DNA of 64,000 nt, from positions 1 to 64,000 of the forward strand of contig CADBNF010000092.1 of assembly GCA_902796005.1 (NCBI GenBank), written 5' to 3'. Of this stretch, positions 27,912 to 35,450 are shown piece after piece. How positions within the stretch are numbered: the first letter of the stretch is position 1; each line of letters starts with the position of its first letter. The position numbers were made by a program, and so were the translations under genes. The notes under the pieces are model-generated. The model saw nothing but the letters and a program-made list of their open reading frames with translations, ran no database searches and had not been told where the DNA came from. The stretch is from an uncultured Lachnospiraceae bacterium (GTDB lineage Bacteria > Bacillota > Clostridia > Lachnospirales > Lachnospiraceae).

Positions 27912-27930
27912 AAAATAACTTTGTTATTTT
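27912..27930 (-). promoter_or_regulatory. Palindromic candidate operator in the thiolase leader
   Basis: A perfect inverted repeat AAAATAAC-TTT-GTTATTTT lies a few bases downstream of the thiolase -10 box, where a bound repressor would block transcription. It is not the published Rex consensus (TTGTTAAnnnnTTAACAA). The regulator is unknown. Confidence 0.5.
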
Positions 27931-27933
27931 TTT

Positions 27934-27961
27934 ATCATACCAGAAAAACCGGGCATGTCAA
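27934..27961 (-). promoter_or_regulatory. Promoter of thl
   Basis: TTGACA (27961-27956), a 16-bp spacer ending TGG (extended -10) and TATGAT (27939-27934). Confidence 0.82.
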
Positions 27962-28051
27962 TAGTAAAACTTTATAGGTAAACCCCGTCTATTTGTAAAG
28001 CCTGCTCATTTCAGTTGAATCCTGCTTCAGTTTTCCTTCACCCTGCGCGTC

Positions 28052-28504
28052 TCAGGCAAGGCCACAGTTTTCCAGTACATCCACGAAGGCCGCAAGTCCC
28101 TCCTCATCCTCCTTCGAGAAGCGGTCAAACAGGGGGCTCTCGATATCCAGCACACCGATGATTTTCCCGTCCTTCCTTACCGGCAGCACGATTTCCGACC
28201 GGGAGGCGCTGTCGCAGGCGATGTGTCCGGGAAATTCGTGCACGTTGTCCACCCGCAGGATTCTATTTTCCGCAACCGCCGTGCCGCAGACGCCCTTTCC
28301 CACGGGAATCTCTATGCAGGCGGTTTTCCCCTGGAAGGGTCCAAGCACCAGCAGGTTCTCCCTTTCCAGCAGATAAAAGCCGGCCCAGTTGATATTGTCC
28401 AGTGCTTCATAAAGCAGCGCCGAGGCATTGGCCAGGTTGGCAATCCTGTAAGGCACCCCTTCCGTCAGGGATTTTAACGTGTCATTGAGTCTTTTATAAT
28501 CCAT
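28052..28504 (-). CDS. msrC: Free methionine-(R)-sulfoxide reductase (GAF domain)
   Basis: The 150-residue GAF-domain enzyme reduces free methionine-R-sulfoxide. It has NWAGFYLL and all three conserved cysteines, in GKTACIEI, GKGVCGTAV and GHIACDSASRSEI. Length matches the family. It lies 45 bases after the DUF1294 gene and shares its promoter. There is no other methionine sulfoxide reductase in the window. Confidence 0.92.
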   Translation of the reverse strand: MDYKRLNDTLKSLTEGVPYRIANLANASALLYEALDNINWAGFYLLERENLLVLGPFQGKTACIEIPVGKGVCGTAVAENRILRVDNVHEFPGHIACDSASRSEIVLPVRKDGKIIGVLDIESPLFDRFSKEDEEGLAAFVDVLENCGLA

Positions 28505-28549
28505 GCACTGTCCTTTCCTTTCCGAAAAGCCGGATAAAGCAGTCCTCTC

Positions 28550-28816
28550 CTAATGCACCGATACCCGGATGACGATGACAAGCCAGATAATCATAATCAC
28601 GGGTATGCCGACGACAAAGGAGGCATGCTTCGTTTTGTGGCGGAAGAAATACATCCCGATAAGGCTTCCCAGGGCACCGCCTGCGATGCTCACACCGAAA
28701 AGGGCGGCCTCGGGAATCCGCCATTCATAGTTCACGGCCCGGTTTTTGTCCGTTCCCATCAGGATAAAACCGATGATATTCATGATAATCAGATATACAA
28801 GAAGCGGTTTTGGCAT
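28550..28816 (-). CDS. DUF1294-family small membrane protein
   Basis: The 88-residue protein has three or four membrane segments and the DUF1294 core DKNRAVNYEWRIPEAALF and RHKTKH. The function of the family is unknown. The ATG at 28816 is preferred because GGAAGGAC precedes it; upstream extensions lack a ribosome site and are not membrane-like. Confidence 0.85.
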   Translation of the reverse strand: MPKPLLVYLIIMNIIGFILMGTDKNRAVNYEWRIPEAALFGVSIAGGALGSLIGMYFFRHKTKHASFVVGIPVIMIIWLVIVIRVSVH

Positions 28817-28842
28817 AACTGTCCTTCCTTTCTGCTGCTTAT

Positions 28843-28870
28843 ATTGTAACACCTGACCTTTTCCTGTAAA
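28843..28870 (-). promoter_or_regulatory. Promoter of DUF1294-msrC
   Basis: TTTACA (28870-28865), a 16-bp spacer and TACAAT (28848-28843). Confidence 0.6.
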
Positions 28871-28872
28871 GA

Positions 28873-28909
28873 GAAAATCCTGGCACAGGGGGGCTGAGTC
28901 AGGATTTTC
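28873..28909. repeat. Long imperfect stem-loop
   Basis: GAAAATCCTG (28873-28882) pairs perfectly with CAGGATTTTC (28900-28909). A further inner helix with one A-A mismatch encloses a GGGGG loop, giving about 16 paired positions. It could end a transcript from the minus-strand promoter at 28991-29019. Confidence 0.55.
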
Positions 28910-28921
28910 AAGGGGAGTATA

Positions 28922-28945
28922 AAATTAATAAGGGGTTATTAATTT
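28922..28945 (-). terminator. AT-rich hairpin, possible terminator of the efflux operon
   Basis: A perfect 10-bp stem AAATTAATAA/TTATTAATTT with a 4-nt loop (28922-28931 with 28936-28945). It is AT-only in the stem, so termination strength is doubtful. Confidence 0.4.
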
Positions 28946-28990
28946 GTAAAAAAAATTTGGTTGAAGGGTAAATTCTTTTTACAGTCACAG

Positions 28991-29019
28991 ATTATAATAT
29001 ATCCGTAACAAAAATGCAA
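28991..29019 (-). promoter_or_regulatory. Strong candidate promoter with no gene directly after it
   Basis: TTGCAT (29019-29014), a 17-bp spacer and TATAAT (28996-28991) read on the minus strand into a stretch with two hairpins and no coding frame for about 165 bases. Confidence 0.55.
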
Positions 29020-29072
29020 TATTTATTTTCATTTTTCTTAACGAATTTTAAGACTTTTTTCTTTATTTACCC

Positions 29073-30329
29073 TTATTCATACCGGAGCGCGTCGATGGGA
29101 TTCAGGTTGGAGGCCTGAATGGAAGGCGCGAGGCCGAAAATAATGCCGATGGCCATGGAAAACAGTACGGCGATGATAATGGCAGGCGTACTGATGGCCA
29201 CGGGAATCAGGGCCACCACCGACACCACCTTGGCCAGGACAATTCCAACCACAATGCCGATGACGCCGCCCAGGCCGCTTAGGATTACCGCTTCCGTCAG
29301 GAACTGGCCACGGATCTGGCGCTTCTTCGCTCCCAGCGCCTTCTTCAGGCCGATTTCCCTGGTCCGCTCTGTTACGGACACCAGCATGATGTTCATGACG
29401 CCGATGCCCCCCACCAGAAGGGAAATGCAGGCAATGCCGATCAGAAGGGTGTTGGTGGAGGCGGAAAGCTGCTGGATCTGGGAGGCTGCCTCCGCCAGGT
29501 CGTTACTCTTGTACTGGATGCCCGTTCCCGCCGGGAAGGTAAGGTAGCCGTTCAGGATACTCTCCGCCTTCCGGCCCACCGTGGTCATGTCGTCGGTGGA
29601 CGCCGCCTTGATCACCACCGTGTAGGGCTCATCGTACTGGAAGGCCACCGGCCAGCTTGCCGAGGGAATGTAGACGCTTCCCGATCGCATATCCATGTAC
29701 ATGTAATAATCCTGCTCGGTTTCGATCACCGGCTCAAACTGGCTCTTTTTTCCGCAGACACCCACCACCGTAAAGGGCTCTCCCTGGATATCCAGGGTTT
29801 TGCCCACGGGGTTTTCGCCTGCAAAGCCCGAATTCACGGCGGTCTCGTCCACGATGGCTATATTCCGGCCCTCGGCCAGGTCCTTTTCGGAAAAGCCCGA
29901 ACCGGCCATTATCTGCAGGCCCGCCGTCTCGAAATAATGTCCGTCGATGCCGTAGACCCGGCAGCCGGACAGGCTGTTGTTCCGGTAAAACAGGCTGTCA
30001 CAGTATTCCCTCGTATGGATAAAGCTTACGTTTTCCACCTTCGGCACCGCCGCCAGCTCCTGCCGCACGGATTCGTCCAGCGCCGGCATGGCCCCGGGAA
30101 GGGTTTCATACTGCAGGTCCATGGGATAGCCGTTGTTGTTGAGGGTTACGGTTACCGTATTGGTTCCGTCGCCGATCAGGTTGTTCTTGATCTGTTCATT
30201 GGTTCCCTTGATGGTGGACACCACGGCGATAATGGCGGCGATGCCCACGATAATGCCCAGCATGGTGAGAAAGCTTCTCAGCTTGTGGGATAAAATGCCC
30301 TTAACGGACAGTCTGATATTTTCTCCCAT
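29073..30329 (-). CDS. MacB-type ABC transporter permease
   Basis: The 418-residue product has the MacB fold: one N-terminal membrane segment (about 20-42), a large extracytoplasmic domain, then three C-terminal segments with the FtsX-like core GGIGVMNIMLVSVTERTREIGLKKALGAKK. It ends ASNLNPIDALRYE, typical of the family. With the ATPase and adaptors upstream it would drive export or mechanical work at the envelope. It begins 4 bases after the second adaptor gene. Confidence 0.93.
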   Translation of the reverse strand: MGENIRLSVKGILSHKLRSFLTMLGIIVGIAAIIAVVSTIKGTNEQIKNNLIGDGTNTVTVTLNNNGYPMDLQYETLPGAMPALDESVRQELAAVPKVENVSFIHTREYCDSLFYRNNSLSGCRVYGIDGHYFETAGLQIMAGSGFSEKDLAEGRNIAIVDETAVNSGFAGENPVGKTLDIQGEPFTVVGVCGKKSQFEPVIETEQDYYMYMDMRSGSVYIPSASWPVAFQYDEPYTVVIKAASTDDMTTVGRKAESILNGYLTFPAGTGIQYKSNDLAEAASQIQQLSASTNTLLIGIACISLLVGGIGVMNIMLVSVTERTREIGLKKALGAKKRQIRGQFLTEAVILSGLGGVIGIVVGIVLAKVVSVVALIPVAISTPAIIIAVLFSMAIGIIFGLAPSIQASNLNPIDALRYE

Positions 30330-30333
30330 TTCT

Positions 30334-32007
30334 TCACCCCATATTCTTTCCGTAGGGGAAGGCCACGGAATCCTCCAGCGTCAGGCCGGAGAGGATTTCC
30401 ACCTCGTACCCCCACATGTTTCTGCCGGTTTTCACGTACTGCTTTACGGGCCGGCCCTGTTCATCCGCCTTGATGACGTATTTGCCGCCCTTGTCGCTGC
30501 GCACATACATCAGGGGAATCATGAAGGTATCCGTTTCGCCCTCCTGCATGGGGCTTATCTCACACCATTCGCCCACACGAAGCTGTACGTCCGGATCCTG
30601 CACGATGGCCACCACCGGATAATAGGAGCTGTTGGGATTGCCCCCGCCGTAATAATTGCTGTCAGAGGGAGTATCCTCCACATGGTCCACCACGGCGGTA
30701 ACCATGTTGCCGGATTCGTAGCACATGACGTTCAGCATATCTCCCGGCTTTACGGTATCCAGGACCATCTCCCCCACATAGGCGGTGACCGCATAGCTGG
30801 CTTCGCCGCTGATAATGATAAGGTCGCTGCCCACGGCTGTGGAAGCCACTTCGTTCACTTTGGTCACCACGCCGTCAATGCCGGCAAGCACATTTCCGCT
30901 TTCACTGACCAGCTTATCCTGGGCAAGACGGATTTCCGCCTCCCGCAGGTCAAGCTGCAGGGAATTGAGCTCCTTGATGCCGTCGTTAATCATCCGGGCA
31001 AGCTCCGCAGCGGTATACATATAGTTCTCCCCGTCATACTCGGGATAGATGTAAATGGTTTCGTAGCGTTCGTATTCGTAAGGCGCGCAGGGCATGAACA
31101 CCACCCCCGCAAAGGGAACGGCAGTCATCTCGAACATGCCGGTTTCCTCGTCGTACTTAAGGAAATCCGCAAGCTTAAGCCCTGCCGCTGCCGGGTCCTG
31201 TGAAACCCTTCTGTAGAGGGTTTCGGCCGGTTCGGGCTCCGGCTCCGGCTCCGGTTCCGGGGTTTCCCCTTCACCCTCTCCGCCTTCTCCGGGCGCCTCT
31301 CCCTCAGCCGGCGCCGCAGGGGTATCCGGCGTATCAGGGGTATCCGGCGTCACCGGATCCACGGGAACGAAAACATAGACGGAGGAAGGTATGCTCTTTC
31401 CCCGGATCAGCAGCTCACCGTAGCAGGAATTGTCCAGGTACACCGGCACGGAAAAGCTTTCTCCCGTCTCCCGCAGGGCGGAAAGAAGGGCCGGGGTCAG
31501 CTCTGACCCAAGCTCCGCCAGCACCGGTTTTTCGGCATTCATATCCGCAGCGTCAATGACCTTATTCACGGTCAGGGGACCGTGGTCAATGGTCTGCTCC
31601 TGGACGGAGGGGGCGTTTTCCGCAGGCTGGAGGTTCCTGTACCGGGCAATGTCCGCACTGGTCATCTGTATGCGGCTTTTGATGACCTCGATATCCGCTT
31701 CATCCGACTGGATGGCCAGCTGGTAGGAGGTTTCGTCGTAGCGCATCAGGACGTCGCCCTTTTTGACCGTATCGCCTTCGGAAACAAGGATTTCATTTAC
31801 CAGGCCCTCCCGCAGCTTTACGTACTGGACGCCGCCGTCGGAGATATTGCCGGAATAGGTACTGTCATAGTGGTAATAATCCGCCAACATATTGACCGGT
31901 GTAAACTCCACTTCCTTATTCGTGTTTTTATGCCGCAGGTACAGACAGAGTCCGATTACCGCCGCGGCAATGACCGCAAGGACAAGGATGACTCTCAGTT
32001 TTTTCAT
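30334..32007 (-). CDS. HlyD/MacA-type adaptor protein (second of two)
   Basis: The 557-residue product has an N-terminal membrane anchor (about 4-24), a biotinyl-lipoyl-like half (GLVNEILVSEGDTVKKGDVLMRYD), an unusual insert of about 200 residues and the second lipoyl half (SGNVLAGIDGVVTKVNEVAS), then a beta-barrel part. The insert contains a low-complexity stretch of TPD repeats followed by a Glu/Pro run (encoded about 31215-31365), probably an extended linker. Its start overlaps the ATPase stop, with GGAGGTGAG upstream. Confidence 0.85.
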   Translation of the reverse strand: MKKLRVILVLAVIAAAVIGLCLYLRHKNTNKEVEFTPVNMLADYYHYDSTYSGNISDGGVQYVKLREGLVNEILVSEGDTVKKGDVLMRYDETSYQLAIQSDEADIEVIKSRIQMTSADIARYRNLQPAENAPSVQEQTIDHGPLTVNKVIDAADMNAEKPVLAELGSELTPALLSALRETGESFSVPVYLDNSCYGELLIRGKSIPSSVYVFVPVDPVTPDTPDTPDTPAAPAEGEAPGEGGEGEGETPEPEPEPEPEPAETLYRRVSQDPAAAGLKLADFLKYDEETGMFEMTAVPFAGVVFMPCAPYEYERYETIYIYPEYDGENYMYTAAELARMINDGIKELNSLQLDLREAEIRLAQDKLVSESGNVLAGIDGVVTKVNEVASTAVGSDLIIISGEASYAVTAYVGEMVLDTVKPGDMLNVMCYESGNMVTAVVDHVEDTPSDSNYYGGGNPNSSYYPVVAIVQDPDVQLRVGEWCEISPMQEGETDTFMIPLMYVRSDKGGKYVIKADEQGRPVKQYVKTGRNMWGYEVEILSGLTLEDSVAFPYGKNMG

Positions 32008-32681
32008 TCCATCTCACCTCCGGACAGTCTGCCGTCCCGGATAAACATCTGTTTTTTCGCGCAGGCGGCAATTTCCTTTTCATGGGTGATCATGATGATG
32101 GTCACCCCCTCGGCATTCAGCCGGTCGAAGATTTCCATGACCTGCCGGCCGGAGGCGGAATCCAGAGCGCCCGTGGGCTCGTCCGCCAGCAGCAGGGCAG
32201 GATTTCCCACCATGGCCCGGGCAATGGCTACCCGCTGCTTCTGTCCGCCGGACAGCTGGGTGGGATTATGGTTCATCCTGTCCCCCAGGCCCATTTTCTC
32301 AAGGGCTTCCGCTGCCCTCTCCAGCCGTTCCTTCCTGGGAACGCCTGCATACAGCAGGGGAAGGGCCACGTTTTCCAGGGCGGATTCCCTGGGCATCAGG
32401 TTGAAATTCTGAAACACAAAGCCGATGGTTTTGTTCCGGATGCGGCACAGCTCATCGTCGGATTTGCCGGCGATTTTCGTCCCTTCCAGGTAATAATTCC
32501 CGCTGGTGGGCACATCCAGGCAGCCGATGATGTTCATCAGCGTGGATTTTCCCGAGCCGGAGGGGCCCATGATGGCCAGGTATTCGCCCTTCTCCACCTG
32601 CAGGTTAATGTCGAACAGTACCGGCACCTCAAGCTTTCCGTTCATATAGGTTTTATTGATATTCTCAAGCTCAAGCAGCAT
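32004..32681 (-). CDS. ABC transporter ATP-binding protein (MacB/LolD type)
   Basis: The 225-residue product has Walker A GPSGSGKST, Q-loop VFQNFNLMP, signature LSGGQKQRVAIARAM, Walker B LLLADEPTGALD and the H-loop ITHE. It is the LolD/MacB type that pairs with FtsX-like permeases. It lies between the two adaptor genes, 7 bases after the first and overlapping the second. Confidence 0.96.
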   Translation of the reverse strand: MLLELENINKTYMNGKLEVPVLFDINLQVEKGEYLAIMGPSGSGKSTLMNIIGCLDVPTSGNYYLEGTKIAGKSDDELCRIRNKTIGFVFQNFNLMPRESALENVALPLLYAGVPRKERLERAAEALEKMGLGDRMNHNPTQLSGGQKQRVAIARAMVGNPALLLADEPTGALDSASGRQVMEIFDRLNAEGVTIIMITHEKEIAACAKKQMFIRDGRLSGGEME

Positions 32682-32688
32682 TTTGTCT

Positions 32689-34074
32689 TCAGCCCTCCGG
32701 TGTTTCGCTCACCGTTTCCGGTGCTTCACTGTTTCCCGGCATTTCTCCTTCCATGATCATGCCTTCCTCAGGCACCATGCCGTCCTCAGGCATCATACCT
32801 TCTTCAGGCATCATACCTTCTTCAGGCATCATGCCTTCTTCGGGCATCATGCCGTCCTCAGGCATCACGCCCTCTTCCATACTGCCCTCCTCCGGCGAGG
32901 TAAGGATTTCCGTGGTGGTGGCGGCGCCGGACACACAGTCGGCATCGGGCCAGGCAAGATAATCCGTAAGGGCCAGTCCGCCTGTCACCTGGTAAAGATC
33001 GGTTTCTTCGTCATATTCACCCAGGGTGACGTTTCGTTTTTCCAGTCTTTCACCCGGTGCCTTTGCCGCCCAGACGCAGGCGGAATTTTCTTCCTGTACA
33101 ATCCAGCCTGAGGAAAGCCAGATGCCTTCCCTTCCGTCCGCCTGGCCCCTGTCCAGCTCGATAGTCACGTGCTGGCCCAGCATCAGGCCTTCGGTATCGT
33201 CCAGGTCCACATAGAAGCTGTATTTGGAAGCCCGCTCCCCGGAACCGCCGTAATAATACATCTGGCTGTTGTCTGCGCTTGTCTGGGTGTCGATGGCAGT
33301 AATCACGCCGCGCCAGATGGTATCGTCGATCCGGGAACGCACCAGCACCCGGTCCTCGGGATTGATTTCCATGATATTCTGCTCGGTCACCGTACCCTTG
33401 ATGCGGAAGTTGCCGTCCGCCACAATGGTAATGTAGGTATTGTCCGGCATGCCCTCGGGTGTGGTGTTGGTACCGGCCGTAATATCGGCCACGTCGGCGA
33501 TGGCTTTTATGGTTCCGGACATGGGGGCGGTCACCACGGCAGAATCCAGGCTGGCCTTCACCTTGTCCATCTCGGCCATCTTGGTCTTCTTGTCATATTC
33601 CGTCTGGGCAATCGTCGCCCGCAGCTGGGTAATCTGGGCAGAATAGCCGAGCTGATCCGCGGAGCTTGCGGAAGCCATCATCTTCTCCAGGGAAGCAATC
33701 TGGCTGTTCGAATCGGCAATAGTGGTGTCATACCGCTCGATCTCAATCTGCATCTGCTGGATTTTCAGGTCGATGGTCGTGGTGTCATAGGCAAAGAGGT
33801 TATCCCCCTCCTGCACCCGGTCTCCTTCTTCGACGTATACCTCCGCCAGAATCATGGTCGGGTCAAATTCCACCTTCTCTGTCTTCTGGGTTTCCACGAT
33901 GCCGCCGAACCGGTTCATCAGGCTGCCGGCGGAGGCGGAGACGCTCCTGACGGACTGCACGTAAACCGGATTGCCGGAATTTCCTTTCAGGAAAAACTTA
34001 AAACACAAAAAGAGTACCGCCGCCGCGATGATGGCGATGATGATCGGTACCGCAATTTTCTTTTTTGAAGACAT
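32689..34074 (-). CDS. HlyD/MacA-type adaptor protein (first) with Met/Glu-rich repeat tail
   Basis: The 461-residue product has an N-terminal membrane anchor (about 8-26), a lipoyl half (LAEVYVEEGDRVQEGDNLFAYD), a coiled coil of about 80 residues, the second lipoyl half (DSAVVTAPMSGTIKAIADVAD) and a beta-barrel. The last about 70 residues form an acidic tail with six tandem MMPEEG-type hexapeptides, which is not part of the family fold. The ATG at 34074 has AGGAGGAG upstream. It is first in the efflux operon. Confidence 0.88.
   Translation of the reverse strand: MSSKKKIAVPIIIAIIAAAVLFLCFKFFLKGNSGNPVYVQSVRSVSASAGSLMNRFGGIVETQKTEKVEFDPTMILAEVYVEEGDRVQEGDNLFAYDTTTIDLKIQQMQIEIERYDTTIADSNSQIASLEKMMASASSADQLGYSAQITQLRATIAQTEYDKKTKMAEMDKVKASLDSAVVTAPMSGTIKAIADVADITAGTNTTPEGMPDNTYITIVADGNFRIKGTVTEQNIMEINPEDRVLVRSRIDDTIWRGVITAIDTQTSADNSQMYYYGGSGERASKYSFYVDLDDTEGLMLGQHVTIELDRGQADGREGIWLSSGWIVQEENSACVWAAKAPGERLEKRNVTLGEYDEETDLYQVTGGLALTDYLAWPDADCVSGAATTTEILTSPEEGSMEEGVMPEDGMMPEEGMMPEEGMMPEEGMMPEDGMVPEEGMIMEGEMPGNSEAPETVSETPEG
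32761..32868 (-). repeat. Six 18-bp tandem repeats encoding MMPEEG-type hexapeptides
   Basis: Six in-frame 18-bp units run without gaps, encoding VMPEDG, three MMPEEG, MMPEDG and MVPEEG. The units differ at third positions, so the array is not very recent. It is coding, inside the adaptor tail. Confidence 0.92.
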
Positions 34075-34105
34075 GATCTCCTCCTGTAGTTTACTTGTCA
34101 TCCTT

Positions 34106-34138
34106 ATTATCGCAAAAAAAAGTGACAGTCCGGTGACA
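34106..34138 (-). promoter_or_regulatory. Efflux-operon promoter with direct repeats in place of the -35 box
   Basis: On the minus strand TGTCAC occurs twice, 11 bp apart (34138-34133 and 34127-34122), ten bases before GATAAT (34111-34106). There is no good -35 box. This layout is like OmpR-family activator sites. Part of the same sequence could pair with an upstream GTGAC (near 34162-34166) as a pepT terminator, so the two readings compete. Confidence 0.45.
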
Positions 34139-34177
34139 CTTTTATAAAGATACGCCGAAGAGTCACTTTTTTATGGA

Positions 34178-35416
34178 TTATCGGAAATCTTCAGGCCGTG
34201 TTTCTGAATAAATCCGGATAAGACTCTTCAGAATCCGCACGGAGGTATCCATTCCCTCCACACAGCAGTGCTCGAAGGGGCCGTGGTACGCGTAGCCGCC
34301 GGTACCCAGGTTCGGACAGGGAAGGCCGTTGGCGCTGATGGTGGCGCCGTCCGTGCCGCCCCGAACGGGGAAGGAGGCAGGCTCAAGGCCGCAGCTTTTC
34401 ACCGCTTCATAGGCATTTTCAATCAGATGGAAGTGCCGGCGGATGATTTCCAGCATGTTATTGTAGGAATCCTTTATCGTAAGGGTGATGACCTCGCTGC
34501 CGTAGAGGGCATTGATTCTCTCCACGGTATCCCGCATCACCTGCTTCTTCTGCTCCAGCTTGTCCGCGTCGTGATCCCGGAGGATATACACCGCCCTGGC
34601 CTTCTCCACGGTTCCGGAAAAATCAACCAGGTGATAGAAGCCCTCCCGGCCCTCCGTTGTGGCGGGGGTCTCGTCTATGGGAAGCTGCGCCGCGAACCTG
34701 GCCAGGGCGTCCGCCGCGTTGATCATACGGTTCTTCGCCTCACCGGGGTGCACGCTGAAGCCGGTGGCTTCAAGAATGGCGGAAGCAGCGTTGAAATTCT
34801 CGTATTCCACCTCGTTTTCCTGCCCGCCGTCCACGGTATAGGCAAAATCAGCGCCGAAATCGGGAATATCAAAATAATCCGGTCCCCGGCCAATTTCCTC
34901 ATCCGGTGTAAAGCCGATGCAGATTTTCCCGTGAGGCGTCCCCTCCTTCATGATTTCCTCAGCCATGGTAAGGATGATGCTGACGCCGGCCTTGTCATCC
35001 GCGCCGAGGATGGTGGTGCCGTCGGAGGTAATGATGGTCTTGCCCACAAGGTTCTTCAGATGGGGGAATTTCTCCGTTTCAATCACCCTTCCGGAATCAC
35101 CCAGCACGATGTCACCGCCGTCATAGTTTTCCACAATCCGGGGATTTACCTCATGATCCGCAAAATCAGACACCGTGTCCATATGGGCAATAAAGCCCAG
35201 GGCCACCCGGTCCTCATACCCCTTCGTCGCGGGGATGCTGCCGTACACATAGCCGTATTCGCTGACCCGGGCATCCTCTATGCCCATTTCCAGCATATCC
35301 CGGCAGATGATCTTCGCGATATCCATCAGCGCGGGCGTGGAGGGCACGGTGGTGCTGTTTTCATCGGAGGGGGACATGATTTTCACATATTTAAGCAGTC
35401 TTTCGCAGGCACGCAT
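34178..35416 (-). CDS. pepT: Peptidase T (tripeptide aminopeptidase)
   Basis: The 412-residue M20-family metallopeptidase removes N-terminal residues from tripeptides in the cytoplasm. It has the metal ligands in GFIAHMDTVSDF, LGADDKAG and GFTPDEEIG, with the TVDGGQENEVEYENFNAA stretch typical of PepT and GGTDGATISANGLPCPNLGTGG near the end. GAAGGAGA precedes the ATG. It lies 34 bases after metA in the same direction. Confidence 0.96.
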   Translation of the reverse strand: MRACERLLKYVKIMSPSDENSTTVPSTPALMDIAKIICRDMLEMGIEDARVSEYGYVYGSIPATKGYEDRVALGFIAHMDTVSDFADHEVNPRIVENYDGGDIVLGDSGRVIETEKFPHLKNLVGKTIITSDGTTILGADDKAGVSIILTMAEEIMKEGTPHGKICIGFTPDEEIGRGPDYFDIPDFGADFAYTVDGGQENEVEYENFNAASAILEATGFSVHPGEAKNRMINAADALARFAAQLPIDETPATTEGREGFYHLVDFSGTVEKARAVYILRDHDADKLEQKKQVMRDTVERINALYGSEVITLTIKDSYNNMLEIIRRHFHLIENAYEAVKSCGLEPASFPVRGGTDGATISANGLPCPNLGTGGYAYHGPFEHCCVEGMDTSVRILKSLIRIYSETRPEDFR

Positions 35417-35450
35417 GGTTTTCTCCTTCTTTCTTCGGGATTACCCGTTA

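Larger units (their letters stand above)
28870..28984 (-). ncRNA. Candidate small RNA
   Basis: The limits are inferred: a start about 7 bases past the TATAAT box at 28991-28996 and an end after the stem-loop at 28873-28909. The transcript would be about 115 nt with two hairpins. It could instead be an attenuated 5' leader of the DUF1294 gene. No known RNA family was recognised. Confidence 0.3.

Noticed and set aside
32761..32868. Short regular repeats that might suggest a CRISPR array
   Set aside because: The 18-bp units are contiguous with no spacers and encode an in-frame hexapeptide repeat.
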